A stretch of 64,000 nucleotides of DNA from Gilliamella sp. wkB7 (GTDB lineage: Bacteria; Pseudomonadota; Gammaproteobacteria; Enterobacterales; Orbaceae): assembly GCF_001693435.1 (NCBI RefSeq), contig NZ_CM004509.1, positions 1,612,001-1,676,000 on the forward strand, in the 5' to 3' direction. Shown here piece by piece: positions 1 through 10,199 of this stretch. The translations under genes and the position numbers were made by a program. Below the pieces are notes generated by a model that saw nothing but the letters and a program-made list of their open reading frames with translations, did not search any database and was not told the DNA's origin. Position 1 is the stretch's first letter. Every line of letters starts with the position of its first letter.

Positions 1-123
1 AACCATAAAATAAAATTTTGTTAAAATATTCAGTCTAATAAATCGGTAAAATAAAAAATAAGTGTAATCTAACAAGTTTAATAAAATGTTATCATTGGTT
101 ATTTTTTATAACTAACTCCAAAA

Positions 124-1395
124 ATGAAAAAAATATTTAAGGTTTGTTTATTAGCTATCGTGCAACTTATTTTGTTCTTGTTACCACTCATTGCTGTTTA
201 TTCTTTCTTCAAAGAATTTAGGCAACAAGTGAGCCTAAAAGACAACTTGAGGCATATCAGTCAGCACTATTTTTTAGGATTCCTATTTTCTAAACCTAAG
301 GTAAATAATTGCATTATGATTCATGCTATTTCATTAGGTGAAGCTGATGCTGCAATTAACTTAATTAACTCTTTTCAAACACAAATTAGACAAAAAATTA
401 TTCTTACCGTCACAACAATTCAGGCTTATAAAAAATTAACTAACCAGCCAAATGATATAACAATAGTATATTTTCCTTACGATTCTTTAGTTCATCAAAG
501 TTTATTTATCCACCATTTCAATATTAGGAAAGCAATAATTATTGAACATGATTTTTGGCCTAATTTTCTGGCTACAATGGATTTACTTGATCGAGAAATC
601 ATTTTACTCAATGGGCATTTTTCAGATAAAACCATTAATCGTTTAAACAATCGCTATTATCAAGCGTTACTGTTTTCTCCGATAAAAAAAGTGTTTGTAC
701 AAACCGCTGAACTAAAAACAAAAATGCTACCTGTAATGCCTAATGTTTCTATTTCGGTAACACCAAGTTATAAACTCCCTTTAAATACAACAATTTTAGA
801 TATTAAAAATATAAACAGTGAAAGAAAAATAATCACTCTTTCAAATTTCCATCCTGAAGAACTTAATACAGTATCTAAGCTGTTAGCTAAATTGGTCAAA
901 TTGGATTATAAAATTATACTTGTTCCTAGACATATACATCTATTTGATAATTTAATAAAAAAATGGGAAGAAGCGTATCAAAATCGCTTTGCTGTTATAA
1001 CGCAATGGAACAATGCTACCAATATCACTGCGGAGATTACTTTTGTAAAAAGTTATGGTGTGCTCAGTAAAATTTATTCATTATCTCATGCAACCATCGT
1101 TTTTGGCTCTTTTGATCCGAGTTTGAAAGGACACAGTTTATTTGAACCCATTTTATATGGCTCTATGGTTTATTACGGTCCTTATTTTTCTTCTCAACAA
1201 TATATGGATGAATTTTTACGTCGTATCATTACCAATATCAAACATGATATAGGCGCGATAGAACAACAGATAAAACATCTATCAACACATGACAGAATTG
1301 ATATCTACAACAAATTTATGGTGAATATCGAAAATGAGAAACACATTTTAATTAATCATTTTAAAGAAATAGAGCAATGGATTAAAAATAATTAA
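124..1395 (+). CDS. WaaA-like KDO transferase family protein (GT30), divergent
   Basis: Likely a glycosyltransferase related to 3-deoxy-D-manno-octulosonate (KDO) transferase, which adds KDO to lipid A at the inner membrane. The 423 aa match the usual WaaA length. An N-terminal hydrophobic anchor (about residues 8-28) is followed by family landmarks: HAISLGE (WaaA HSVSVGE, with the catalytic Glu), TVTTIQA, YFPYD, IIEHDFWPN (WaaA METELWPN), HPEE, LVPRH and GHSLFEP (WaaA GHNPLEA). Several otherwise invariant positions differ, notably in the C-terminal donor-binding motif, where GGHNPLE has become KGHSLFE. It may therefore be a diverged paralog with another acceptor or donor rather than the housekeeping enzyme. 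It stands alone, with AT-rich DNA before it and a repeat array after it. Start: ATG, but no strong Shine-Dalgarno sequence is visible. The family assignment is good; the exact function is uncertain. Confidence 0.7.
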   Translation: MKKIFKVCLLAIVQLILFLLPLIAVYSFFKEFRQQVSLKDNLRHISQHYFLGFLFSKPKVNNCIMIHAISLGEADAAINLINSFQTQIRQKIILTVTTIQAYKKLTNQPNDITIVYFPYDSLVHQSLFIHHFNIRKAIIIEHDFWPNFLATMDLLDREIILLNGHFSDKTINRLNNRYYQALLFSPIKKVFVQTAELKTKMLPVMPNVSISVTPSYKLPLNTTILDIKNINSERKIITLSNFHPEELNTVSKLLAKLVKLDYKIILVPRHIHLFDNLIKKWEEAYQNRFAVITQWNNATNITAEITFVKSYGVLSKIYSLSHATIVFGSFDPSLKGHSLFEPILYGSMVYYGPYFSSQQYMDEFLRRIITNIKHDIGAIEQQIKHLSTHDRIDIYNKFMVNIENEKHILINHFKEIEQWIKNN

Positions 1396-1401
1396 AGTGA
1401 T

Positions 1402-1855
1402 TTTGTAAAAATTATTCAGGAGTGTATACCGTTTCAGCATTTAAATTACTTTTATTTGTAAATAATGCCTTATTAATCGTTTTAATCACACCAAACCTAA
1501 ACTAATCGGTAAACTTATTTAAGCAGAATATTTGTAAAAATTATTCAGGAGTGTATACCGTTTCAGCATTTAAATTACTTTTATTCATAAATAATGCCTT
1601 GTTAATCATTTTAATTACACCAAACCTAAGTTAATCAGTGAACTTATTTAAGTAGAATATTTGTAAAATATTATTCAGGAGTGTATACCATTTCAGCATT
1701 TGAATTACTTTTATTTATAAATAATGCCTTATTAATCGTTTTAATCACACTAAACCTAAGCTAATCAGTAAACTTAGTTAAGTAGAATTTTGTAAAAAAT
1801 ATCCACAAGCAGATTCCATTTAGTATATAAATTACGCTCATTTGTTAAGGAATGT
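1402..1855. repeat. Tandem array of a 129-bp repeat (three full copies plus a decayed fourth)
   Basis: Copies begin at 1402, 1531, 1660 and 1789, each with TTTGTAAAAATTATTCAGG or a close variant, giving an exact 129-bp period. The first three copies differ by only a few substitutions. The fourth keeps the start and then degenerates within about 65 bp. No ORF is present. A partial copy of the unit's first 50 bp recurs at 27941-27990, so the unit is dispersed as well as tandem. The array fills the space between the KDO-transferase-like gene and tRNA-fMet. Confidence 0.9.
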
Positions 1856-1929
1856 GTAAAAATAATACGTTCAGTAAAGAATAGTATTGCTTTATTATTT
1901 TATTACTATAATATAACTCACCTCTCTGA

Positions 1930-2006
<77 letters not shown>

Positions 2007-2046
2007 ATTTCTCCAAACCCTATTCTAAATTTTCTTAATGATAAAA

Positions 2047-2928
2047 CTATATTGATTTTGGAACGGCAAGTAACGTTGATACTGCTTCACTGATTCTTCG
2101 AGCGATATAGCTATTATTCATCGTATATAAATGGATACCGTCAACATTTTGCGAAACTAGGTCAACAATCTGATCGATAGCATAAGCAATACCTGCATCA
2201 CGGAATGCATCTGGATGATGTTCATATTTTTCCATCATTTGCTTAAATTTCTTAGGTAGATTAACACCACACATTGAAACCATACGTTCAATTTGGTTTT
2301 TATTCGTTACCGGCATAATTCCTGCTTCAATGGGTACATCAATGCCCATATCACGCGCTTTATCTAAAAAGGCATAAAAATAATCATTATCAAAAAACAA
2401 TTGGGAAATCAGTTGATCAGTACCTGCGTTCACTTTTTCTTTCAAATGAATTAAATCTTGTTTAATGGTTGCCGCTTCAAGGTGCCCTTCAGGATAACAC
2501 GCACCAATTACGTTAAAATCGCCATTTTCTTTAATAAAAGAGACAAGTTCACTTGCAAAACGAAAATCATCTTTCGGTTTTACGTTTGGATTGATATCAC
2601 CTCGTAACGCAAGTACATTATCAATACCCGCACATTTAAGATCGTGAAGGATTTTTTTCATCTCGGTTTTATCAAAATTGATACCCGGTAAATGGGCAAC
2701 ACTTTCGATACCATAGGTATGCTTAACTGAGTGAGCAATATCGATAGTAGTTTGGCCATTCAAGCTACCACCTGCTCCATAGGTAACACTAATAAAATCA
2801 GGTTTAAAATAACCGAGTTCGCGCAAAGTACTGTAAATTGTTTCCAAAGGTGATGTTTTTTTAGGAGGAAAAACCTCAAAGGAGAACACCGTTTTTTGAT
2901 TAAAAAGTAGATTTGTTTTCATCTGCAT
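2047..2928 (-). CDS. metF: Methylenetetrahydrofolate reductase
   Basis: Reduces 5,10-methylene-THF to 5-methyl-THF using FAD, supplying the methyl group for methionine synthesis. The TIM-barrel enzyme (293 aa) has FSFEVFPPKK, SVTYGAGGS, LALRGD, CYPEGH and QLFFD. The SVTYGAGGS motif and the C-terminal CGVNLPKKFK / DGIHLYTMN pattern look more like Firmicutes MetF than enterobacterial MetF, which has SVTYGANSG. It lies directly downstream of metE on the same strand (about 106 bp), so both genes of the last methylation step are together. Two in-frame ATGs (codons 1 and 3) are possible starts. Confidence 0.93.
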   Translation of the reverse strand: MQMKTNLLFNQKTVFSFEVFPPKKTSPLETIYSTLRELGYFKPDFISVTYGAGGSLNGQTTIDIAHSVKHTYGIESVAHLPGINFDKTEMKKILHDLKCAGIDNVLALRGDINPNVKPKDDFRFASELVSFIKENGDFNVIGACYPEGHLEAATIKQDLIHLKEKVNAGTDQLISQLFFDNDYFYAFLDKARDMGIDVPIEAGIMPVTNKNQIERMVSMCGVNLPKKFKQMMEKYEHHPDAFRDAGIAYAIDQIVDLVSQNVDGIHLYTMNNSYIARRISEAVSTLLAVPKSI

Positions 2929-2969
2929 TATCCATTGGTTATCATTACTATTTTTCCTTATTGACGTTT

Positions 2970-2991
2970 CCGCCGCCTAATGAGGCGGCGG
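2970..2991 (-). terminator. GC-rich hairpin between metE and metF
   Basis: A perfect 9-bp stem, CCGCCGCCT / AGGCGGCGG, encloses a 4-nt loop. It stands out strongly in AT-rich DNA. On the transcribed strand it is followed by AAACGTCAAT, not a T-run, so it is more likely an attenuating or mRNA-stabilising hairpin in the metE-metF transcript than a full intrinsic terminator. Confidence 0.55.
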
Positions 2992-3034
2992 CAATATCAG
3001 ATTTAACAAAGTTAAATTATTTTGAAAAACAGTA

Positions 3035-5308
3035 TTATTTGAGTGTTTTTCTTACTTCTAATGTGGCTTGAACTAAGTGTTGTAAGCTTTCAACCACCTC
3101 TTTTTCACCACGCGTTTTTAAACCACAATCTGGATTAATCCATAATTTTTGTTTATCGATCTTCGCAAGCAATTTCTCAATAGTTCCTTTAATTTCAGCC
3201 ACAGGCGGTACACGAGGTGAATGGATATCATAAACACCCGGTCCCACTTCGGTTTTAAAATTATTGGCTTTAAGCACATCAATCAACTGTAAATTAGAAC
3301 GTGATGCTTCAAACGAGATAACATCCGCATCCATTGCATCAATGTCTTTGATGATGTCAGCAAATTCGCTATAACACATATGAGTATGAATTTGCGTATC
3401 TGCTTGAACTTTACTATGTACTAATCTAAATGCTGGAATTGCCCAATCTAGATATTCGCTGTTCCAATCTGCCTTACGCAATGGTAATTTTTCTTTAAGT
3501 GCTGCCTCATCAATCTGAATGACTTTAATGCCAGCCGCTTCAAGATCGAGCACCTCATCGCCAATAGCTAAACCAATTTGGAATACAGATTCTTTTTGTG
3601 AAATGTCTTCACGAGGGAATGACCAGTTAAGAATCGTTACTGGACCAGTTAACATGCCTTTAACAGGTTTATCTGTTAAACTTTGTGCATATTTTGAATA
3701 TTCAACCGTAATTGGTTTAGAACGTGAAATATCACCCCATACAATTGGTGGCTTAACGCAACGAGTACCATAAGATTGCACCCATGCTTTTTCAGTAAAG
3801 ACAAAACCATTTAAGCTTTCACCAAAATATTCAACCATATCATTTCGTTCAAATTCACCATGCACCAACACATCAATACCGATCTCTTCTTGTAATTTGA
3901 TACATTCGGCAATTTTTTTCTTATTAAATTCTGTGTATTCATTCAAACAAATTTCACCTTTTTTGAATTTAGCACGATTTAATCGCACATCTGGCGTTTG
4001 TGGGAATGAACCAATCGTTGTAGTTGGTAACAATGGTAAATTAAATGCTTTTTTCTGCTCTGCTTCACGTACTGAAAATTCAGGTAAGCGAGTAAAGTCA
4101 GAAGCACTTAATGCCGCAACTTTTTGACGAACCTCTTGATTTGCCCCTTCACGCTCACGAGTAAACAGTGTTTGGTTCGCTTTATAAGTCTCACTATTTT
4201 CTGGGTTAGCTTCATTAAATAACTGACCAAGCTCTGCTAATTCTTGCAGTTTTTCTTGTGCAAAAGCAAAGTAAGCACGTTGTTGAATGGTTAATTTAGT
4301 CTCATTTTGTAATGTATAAGGTACATGCAACAATGAACACGAAGTATTAATTACAACTTTAGCTGCTTTTTGCTTAATTTTTCCGAGTAATGCTAAAGTT
4401 TTTTGGTAGTTATTTTTCCAAATATTTTTACCATTCACTACGCCAGCAAATAATACTTTACCCGAAGGGAAACCATTATTTTCAAGCAATGCTAATGACT
4501 GTTTACCTTCGACAAAGTCAAGACCAATACCATCGAACGGCAGAGCCACTAACTCTTTGTAACAGTCACGTACATCACCAAAATAGGTTTGTAGAACCAC
4601 TTTAGTGGTAGCTTTAACGGATAAGATTGCTTGATAGAGCTCTGTAAATAAAGCGATATCTTCTTTATTAAGATCAGTGACTAAAATTGGCTCATCAATT
4701 TGAATCCAATCAGCGCCAAGTGTTGTGAATTTTTGAATAATTTCTTGGTAAGCTTTAATAATATCAGCTTTAAAGTCAACAAACTGTTTATTACCTAAAT
4801 ATTGTGCTAATTTGAAAAACGTTAATGGACCAACAACAACAGGTTTAGTTTGTATACCTAACGCTTTGGCCTCTTGATATTCGTCAAACGGTTTGCTACC
4901 AGCTACTTTGATCTGCACTGAATCTTCTATTTCAGGTACTAAATAATGATAATTGGTGTTAAACCATTTTTTCATTGCTAGCGCACGCACATCGCCTTTT
5001 TCACCTTGATAACCACGAGCCATAGCAAAATAACGATCAAGTTCTGGTAATCCCAAATCTTGGTAACGTTTAGGAATAACATTAAGTAAGCAAGCGGTAT
5101 CTAATACTGCATCATAAAATGAAAAGTCATTAGACGAAATAAATGCAATTTTTTGCGAAGCTTGTTGTTGTAAATGCTCGGCACGTAGTGCTTTAGCTTC
5201 ACTTAATAATTCGGTTTGGGTTTTATTACCTTTAAAGTAAGCTTCGGTTGCAAATTTCAATTCACGAAGTTTACCAACACGAGGATATCCAATAACTGCT
5301 GTATTCAT
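3035..5308 (-). CDS. metE: Cobalamin-independent methionine synthase
   Basis: Transfers the methyl group of 5-methyl-THF-polyglutamate to homocysteine without B12. At 757 aa it is close to the 753 aa of E. coli. The N-terminal half ([20 protein letters not shown]) and the catalytic C-terminal barrel ([27 protein letters not shown]) are both complete. The zinc ligands are visible in [10 protein letters not shown] (His and Cys) and [11 protein letters not shown] (Cys), and [12 protein letters not shown] is intact. The start ATG follows AAAGGAAAA at a suitable distance. No clear MetJ boxes (AGACGTCT repeats) are visible upstream. Confidence 0.97.
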   Translation of the reverse strand: MNTAVIGYPRVGKLRELKFATEAYFKGNKTQTELLSEAKALRAEHLQQQASQKIAFISSNDFSFYDAVLDTACLLNVIPKRYQDLGLPELDRYFAMARGYQGEKGDVRALAMKKWFNTNYHYLVPEIEDSVQIKVAGSKPFDEYQEAKALGIQTKPVVVGPLTFFKLAQYLGNKQFVDFKADIIKAYQEIIQKFTTLGADWIQIDEPILVTDLNKEDIALFTELYQAILSVKATTKVVLQTYFGDVRDCYKELVALPFDGIGLDFVEGKQSLALLENNGFPSGKVLFAGVVNGKNIWKNNYQKTLALLGKIKQKAAKVVINTSCSLLHVPYTLQNETKLTIQQRAYFAFAQEKLQELAELGQLFNEANPENSETYKANQTLFTREREGANQEVRQKVAALSASDFTRLPEFSVREAEQKKAFNLPLLPTTTIGSFPQTPDVRLNRAKFKKGEICLNEYTEFNKKKIAECIKLQEEIGIDVLVHGEFERNDMVEYFGESLNGFVFTEKAWVQSYGTRCVKPPIVWGDISRSKPITVEYSKYAQSLTDKPVKGMLTGPVTILNWSFPREDISQKESVFQIGLAIGDEVLDLEAAGIKVIQIDEAALKEKLPLRKADWNSEYLDWAIPAFRLVHSKVQADTQIHTHMCYSEFADIIKDIDAMDADVISFEASRSNLQLIDVLKANNFKTEVGPGVYDIHSPRVPPVAEIKGTIEKLLAKIDKQKLWINPDCGLKTRGEKEVVESLQHLVQATLEVRKTLK

Positions 5309-5939
5309 TTTATTTTCCTTTAATCACGGTTCTTGCGTGGTTAAAAAGATAGCAAAAAAAAATGTTATTGAATAATTCTAGTTTTTTATTAATTGATATA
5401 GTTTTTAGCTATATCAAATTGCTTTTTTATCGTTATCATTAATGATTAATTGGTAATCTCAATGATAACATTCTGATATAAAATAATTTTTACAGATAAT
5501 GTAAAAATAAGATTTCTATATTATCTTTATTTTCTTAAAGTTATTTTAATTTTGCCTATGTTGGGTGATAACAAAAATAGTCTTTTTCTAGATGTACAAA
5601 TATTTCACAACATTATTATTACCATTATTTTTGGCGTTAACTGTATTGTGAATTTATTTTAATGTATATTAAATTCAAATAAGCAATGTATTGATTATCT
5701 TTGAATTACATTATTATTTTTAATTATTTTTTTAGCTATTAACAATTTTATTATTGAAATTTAATGAGAAGTTCGTCGATCAGCGAAGGTTGAACAAAAA
5801 GTTAATGTCATAAATGCTGATAGAATAGTTAAAGTTAATCCAACCGTTTTGTACAGATAAATTTTAAAAAATAATCAATATGGTTAAGATTAACAATCCT
5901 CCTATTTTTTTAGAATAGAAGGATTGCAAAATAAGTCAA
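5309..5939. other. Non-coding region upstream of metE
   Basis: About 630 bp of very AT-rich DNA with no supportable gene. It should hold the metE promoter, because metE reads leftward from 5308. A perfect 9-bp inverted repeat, TTGATATAG / CTATATCAA with a 7-nt spacer, sits at 5393-5417, about 85 bp upstream of the metE start. It is a possible operator or leader hairpin. The right end carries the hairpin listed separately at 5894-5926. Nothing else is recognised. Confidence 0.5.
5894..5926 (-). terminator. Hairpin downstream of the YagU-like gene
   Basis: On the minus strand CAATCCTTCTATT pairs with AATAGGAGGATTG (one G-T pair), about 13 bp after the stop codon at 5940. The trailing T-run is weak, so termination efficiency is uncertain. 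Confidence 0.55.
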
Positions 5940-6491
5940 TTATTTACGCCACTCTCCATAAATTGGTCTTGAAAAATGGGCAAGTACAGCAATCATACAG
6001 ATTTCAATGGAGACTCCCCAATAAATATGACCTAAAATTTCACTCCATAATTCATAGCCATTTAAATTCCATAACCAGCCAACGGTACCTTCTGGATCAT
6101 AAGCTGGATGACGGAAGCCTAACAATGGAATAAAAAAGCCATGCATAACAACAGTAATAATCAACCCATAAAATGCTCCATACCAAAGTCGAATTTTATT
6201 CCAAAAATAGGCAATAAATACATAAACAAATGCAAAAGCAAAACTAAATAGCCAGTGATAAAGTGTCACAGCACCTAAAACATTTGCCCCTTGATAAATA
6301 TAATCAAGGGAATGCGAATTAATACCTAACCAACCAAGCCAAGCATCAATATGTGCTGCTGGTGGCGAAATTTCACCGGGAACACGAGGCGGCATATTAA
6401 CTTCAGATCCCCACTTGACTAATGAACTAATAAAACCACCAATGAGTGTAGTCCAAATGATAATTTTACGATTTATTTTATTTCCAAACAT
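5940..6491 (-). CDS. YagU-family (DUF1440) inner-membrane protein
   Basis: A 183-aa integral membrane protein of the YagU/DUF1440 family. Members are inner-membrane proteins of poorly known function; E. coli YagU has been linked to acid resistance. Visible matches to YagU are the N-terminal GGFISSLVKWGSEVNMPPR (YagU FVKWGAEVPLPPR), KIRLWYGAFYG (KIKLWQGLLAG) and the C-terminal SEILGHIYWGVSIE (SEIFGHLVWFWSIE). Four hydrophobic segments are apparent. It is monocistronic, with a hairpin just after the stop and mntH divergent upstream. Confidence 0.8.
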   Translation of the reverse strand: MFGNKINRKIIIWTTLIGGFISSLVKWGSEVNMPPRVPGEISPPAAHIDAWLGWLGINSHSLDYIYQGANVLGAVTLYHWLFSFAFAFVYVFIAYFWNKIRLWYGAFYGLIITVVMHGFFIPLLGFRHPAYDPEGTVGWLWNLNGYELWSEILGHIYWGVSIEICMIAVLAHFSRPIYGEWRK

Positions 6492-6861
6492 TTGAGTGAT
6501 TCCTTACTATTTTTAATAGATATTTAATGGATATTTAAATGAGAATGCACAATAAATTAGTTAAAATAAGTTTTACTTAAGACTTGCAGGATACATTTTA
6601 GAAATTTTTTTATTTAAAACAGATGATTGCTTTTTGTTCTCATTTTTGAGAAATCAAACAATATCTATTTAATCAATCATAACTGGTATAGCCATACCAA
6701 TATATAAACTCAATTAGAATAAATAATATACGCTTTTAAGTCTAAAGAATACACATTAACGCAATTATAATTTTATAAAAAAAGTTAAAATAACTATTTT
6801 TAATTGATAATGATTCTTATTATCAAATATAATACCACTATATTAATTTAGAGGTTTAATT
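6492..6861. other. Divergent promoter region, yagU-like / mntH
   Basis: Non-coding and AT-rich. It contains the Fur box listed separately and an imperfect palindrome GGTATAGCCATACC at 6685-6698 that could be another operator. I see no clear match to the enterobacterial MntR site. Confidence 0.5.
6806..6824. promoter_or_regulatory. Fur box upstream of mntH
   Basis: GATAATGATTCTTATTATC matches the 19-bp Fur consensus GATAATGATAATCATTATC at nearly all positions and lies 38 bp before the mntH start codon. It predicts iron-dependent repression of the transporter. Confidence 0.85.
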
Positions 6862-8214
6862 ATGTTAAAAATATCCACAGTAAGTTTAGAAGAGATCAAT
6901 AATACGGTTCATATTCCCGATTCTAATGCGAGTTTTCTTCGAAAACTGTGGGCTTTTTCTGGTCCAGGTGCTTTAGTTGCTGTTGGTTATATGGATCCAG
7001 GAAACTGGATCACATCCATTCAAGGTGGTGCGCTTTATAGCTATTTATTACTATCAGTAATACTCATTTCTAGCTTAATTGCAATGCTTCTTCAGGCAAT
7101 GTGTGTGAAAATAGGCGTAGTAACGGGTATGGATCTTGCCCAAGCCACAAAATCAATGGTCGGTAAAAAAATAGCTTTTTGTTTATGGATATCGACTGAA
7201 TTAGCCATTATTGCCACAGAAATTGCTGAAGTCATTGGTAGTGCAGTAGCTTTAAATCTATTATTTGATATTCCATTATTAATTGGTGTGTTATTAACCG
7301 TTTTTGACGTTGTTATCCTTTTAATTTTGATGAAGTTTGGTTTTAGAAAAATAGAAGCTATCGTCTTTTGTTTAATTGCGACAATATTTATTATCTTCGC
7401 TTATGAAGTTTTAAGAGCCTCTCCTGAACTTAGTGATATTTTAAATGGGTTTATTCCTAGAAGTGATATTTTTACTGCCTCAATCAAAGGACATGATTCC
7501 GCATTAGTGATTGCTCTTGGTATTGTGGGTGCAACCGTTATGCCGCATAACTTGTATCTTCATTCGTCTATCGTTCAAACTAGAAAATATGATAGACAAA
7601 ACAGAACAAGCCTAAAAGATGCAATTAAATATGCAACGATCGATTCCAATATACAATTGTCATTTTCATTTATCATAAATTGTTTATTATTAATTCTTGG
7701 GGCTGCGCTTTTTTATGGCAATAATCCCGACAATCTTGGTCGATTTACCCAACTTTATGATGCACTGAAAGATCCACATATGGTTGGTCCTGTGGCAAGT
7801 TCAATTATGGCAACTTTATTTGCCGTTGCTTTACTCGCATCGGGTCAAAACGCAACAATTACAGGCACACTGACTGGGCAAATAGTCATGGAAGGTTTTA
7901 TTCATTTATCTATTCCGCTCTGGGCTAGACGAATAATCAGTCGAGGATTAGCGGTTACACCTGTGATTTTATGTATTTATATCTGGGGCGATAAAGAAAA
8001 TATTGTTGAAAATTTATTAATCTATACTCAAGTCTTTTTAAGCATTGCTTTACCAATTTCAATGATTCCTTTAATTTTAGTCACCTCAAATAAAAAAATC
8101 ATGAAAGAGTTTGTGAATTGCAAATTAACCATTATTTTAGGTTGGATAGCGACGATTTCGCTTATTATTTTAAATCTACAATTAATTTATGAAGTGATTA
8201 GTTCATTGTATTAG
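6862..8214 (+). CDS. mntH: Nramp-family Mn2+/Fe2+:H+ symporter
   Basis: Proton-coupled import of divalent manganese and iron across the inner membrane. The 450 aa hold about 11 transmembrane helices, with the two metal-binding Nramp motifs DPGN (residues 45-48, helix 1) and MPHN (residues 227-230, helix 6). The wording around them ([55 protein letters not shown]) resembles lactic-acid-bacterial MntH more than E. coli MntH (AAIGYIDPGNFATNIQAG). Horizontal acquisition is therefore plausible. AGAGG precedes the ATG by 7 bp. It is preceded by a Fur box and followed by an intrinsic terminator, so it is a single-gene unit. Confidence 0.95.
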   Translation: MLKISTVSLEEINNTVHIPDSNASFLRKLWAFSGPGALVAVGYMDPGNWITSIQGGALYSYLLLSVILISSLIAMLLQAMCVKIGVVTGMDLAQATKSMVGKKIAFCLWISTELAIIATEIAEVIGSAVALNLLFDIPLLIGVLLTVFDVVILLILMKFGFRKIEAIVFCLIATIFIIFAYEVLRASPELSDILNGFIPRSDIFTASIKGHDSALVIALGIVGATVMPHNLYLHSSIVQTRKYDRQNRTSLKDAIKYATIDSNIQLSFSFIINCLLLILGAALFYGNNPDNLGRFTQLYDALKDPHMVGPVASSIMATLFAVALLASGQNATITGTLTGQIVMEGFIHLSIPLWARRIISRGLAVTPVILCIYIWGDKENIVENLLIYTQVFLSIALPISMIPLILVTSNKKIMKEFVNCKLTIILGWIATISLIILNLQLIYEVISSLY

Positions 8215-8228
8215 TTAACTATATTCCG

Positions 8229-8275
8229 AGCCATTGAGATTTTTCTGATCAATGGCTTGTTTAATTTTTTCTCCT
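8229..8275 (+). terminator. Intrinsic terminator of mntH
   Basis: A 9-bp stem AGCCATTGA (8229-8237) / TCAATGGCT (8249-8257) is followed by a T-rich tract (TGTTTAATTTTTTC), 15 bp after the mntH stop. Confidence 0.85.
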
Positions 8276-8409
8276 TAATTGTCATTCATTGTTATCTACT
8301 TGCTTATTTATTAAATGAGGTAAATAAACGTTGAAAACAAGATAAAATCTAGGTAACACAACCATTCCATCTGGTAGAACAAAACAAAATCATCATTTTA
8401 TTTAAAAAA

Positions 8410-8425
8410 CTGTATTTATTTACAG
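8410..8425. promoter_or_regulatory. LexA (SOS) box of recN
   Basis: CTGTATTTATTTACAG is a perfect CTGT-N8-ACAG LexA site, 59 bp upstream of the recN start codon. recN is a classical strongly SOS-induced gene, so position and gene agree. Confidence 0.92.
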
Positions 8426-8484
8426 TGTTTTTGTTGATATACTCGTTTCAATTTTAATCAGCTGCATGTATTTATTTAATTATT

Positions 8485-10146
8485 ATGATAACTCAACTTA
8501 CTATTAATAATTTTGCTATTGTCGATCAGTTGTTAGTTGATTTTACAACAGGGATGACCGCAATTACCGGAGAAACAGGAGCAGGAAAATCCATTGCGAT
8601 TGACGCTCTAGGACTATGTTTAGGAAATCGTTCTGATGCCTCAGCGATTCGCAATGGGGCAAATCGGGTAGATATATCAGCAAGTTTTATACTGGATGAC
8701 ACACCCGCGGCATATGAGTGGTTAATAGAAAATCAACTTGATGAGGGTAATGAATGCATCTTACGCCGCGTGATTAATCAAGATGGTCGTTCTAAAGCGT
8801 TTATTAATGGTCGAGCCGTGCCCATATCCCAACTTAAAGATGTAGGGCAAATGCTCATTCAAATTCATGGACAACATGAACCTCAACGACTTTTACGCAG
8901 TGACTATCAGCAACTGCTCTTGAATCATTATATGAATGAACCAACGCTACTTGCACAAATGCACCAAGCTCATAAGGATTGGAAAACAGCCTGCCAAGCT
9001 TATCAGCAATATGAAACCACACGACAAGACCGTGAAGCACATCTGCAACTTTTACAATATCAATTAAAAGAATTAAATGAATTTTCGCCGATTGAAGGTG
9101 AGTACCAACAGATTGATGAAGAATATAAACGACTCTCAAACAGTGAACAGTTGATTAACCTTAGCCAACAGTCAATCATGATATTAGATGAAGCTGATGA
9201 ATACAATGTTAGCAATTTACTTAGCAGTGTTAAAAACAGTGTACAACAGTTATCCGAGCTCGATCCAACCTTAAATAATATTCTTAACATGCTGGAAGAA
9301 GCAGCCATTCAAATAAAAGAAGCCAGTTATGAACTTCGTCACTACAGTGAAAGTTTAGAGATTGATCCGGCGCGCGTCATGCAACTTGAGCAACGGTTAT
9401 CGAAGCAAATTGCATTAGCTCGTAAACATCATATTGCACCAGAGGCATTACCTGAATTACATCAAAATTTACTCAATGAATTTAAACAGATTAATCAACA
9501 AGATGAGCAAGGCGAACAGTTAAAAGCTGACATTAGCAAATATCATCAAATTGCCCTAGAACTTGCCACTAAATTACACCAAAAACGGGTAACGGTAAGT
9601 AAAACATTAGCTAAGAAAGTAACAACAATTATGCATGAACTTTCTATGCCAAATGGGCAATTGAGTATCGATATCACTTTTGACGAAAATCGATTAAATG
9701 AAAGTGGAGCGGATCAAGTCACCTTTTTAGTTAGCACTAATGCAGGACAAATTTTACAACCGCTCGCTAAAGTTGCATCCGGTGGTGAATTATCACGTAT
9801 TGCCTTAGCAATTCAAGTACTAACAGCGCAAAAAATGGATACTCCAGCGTTAATTTTTGATGAAATTGATGTGGGTATCAGTGGACCGACGGCAGCTAAA
9901 GTTGGACAGCTATTAAGGCAACTTGGAGAATCGACACAAGTTATTACCGTAACACATTTACCACAAGTTGCTGGACAAGCTAATCAGCATTACTTTGTGA
10001 GTAAACAGACGAGTGGCAAACAAACCACAACAGATATGCAAAGATTAGATAAAAATGGACGTTTAAATGAGCTTGCTCGGTTATTAGGTGGGGATAAAAT
10101 TACCGATGCAACACTTGCCAATGCGAAAGAGTTACTTATTATCTAA
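8485..10146 (+). CDS. recN: DNA repair protein RecN (SMC-like ATPase)
   Basis: A cytoplasmic SMC-like ATPase acting in recombinational repair of double-strand breaks. At 553 aa it is full length. Walker A is GETGAGKS (residues 29-36). A coiled-coil middle region is rich in Glu, Gln and Leu. The C-terminal ATPase half has the signature ASGGELSRIALAIQ, Walker B ALIFDEIDVGISG and the VTHLPQVA switch. grpE and nadK, its neighbours in E. coli, are absent. The start ATG is supported by the conserved MITQLTINNFAIV beginning, but no strong ribosome binding site is visible. The LexA box upstream predicts SOS control. Confidence 0.97.
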   Translation: MITQLTINNFAIVDQLLVDFTTGMTAITGETGAGKSIAIDALGLCLGNRSDASAIRNGANRVDISASFILDDTPAAYEWLIENQLDEGNECILRRVINQDGRSKAFINGRAVPISQLKDVGQMLIQIHGQHEPQRLLRSDYQQLLLNHYMNEPTLLAQMHQAHKDWKTACQAYQQYETTRQDREAHLQLLQYQLKELNEFSPIEGEYQQIDEEYKRLSNSEQLINLSQQSIMILDEADEYNVSNLLSSVKNSVQQLSELDPTLNNILNMLEEAAIQIKEASYELRHYSESLEIDPARVMQLEQRLSKQIALARKHHIAPEALPELHQNLLNEFKQINQQDEQGEQLKADISKYHQIALELATKLHQKRVTVSKTLAKKVTTIMHELSMPNGQLSIDITFDENRLNESGADQVTFLVSTNAGQILQPLAKVASGGELSRIALAIQVLTAQKMDTPALIFDEIDVGISGPTAAKVGQLLRQLGESTQVITVTHLPQVAGQANQHYFVSKQTSGKQTTTDMQRLDKNGRLNELARLLGGDKITDATLANAKELLII

Positions 10147-10199
10147 TTTAATTATGGTAATATAACGCCTTTAATTTTGGATGGGAGAATAGCGAGATC

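Noticed and set aside
1402..1855. 129-bp array as a CRISPR array
   Set aside because: The whole unit repeats without variable spacers, and no cas genes are present.
3519..3773. Plus-strand open frames inside metE (also at 3897-4127 and 4390-4605)
   Set aside because: Antisense shadows of a strongly conserved gene, with low-complexity translations.
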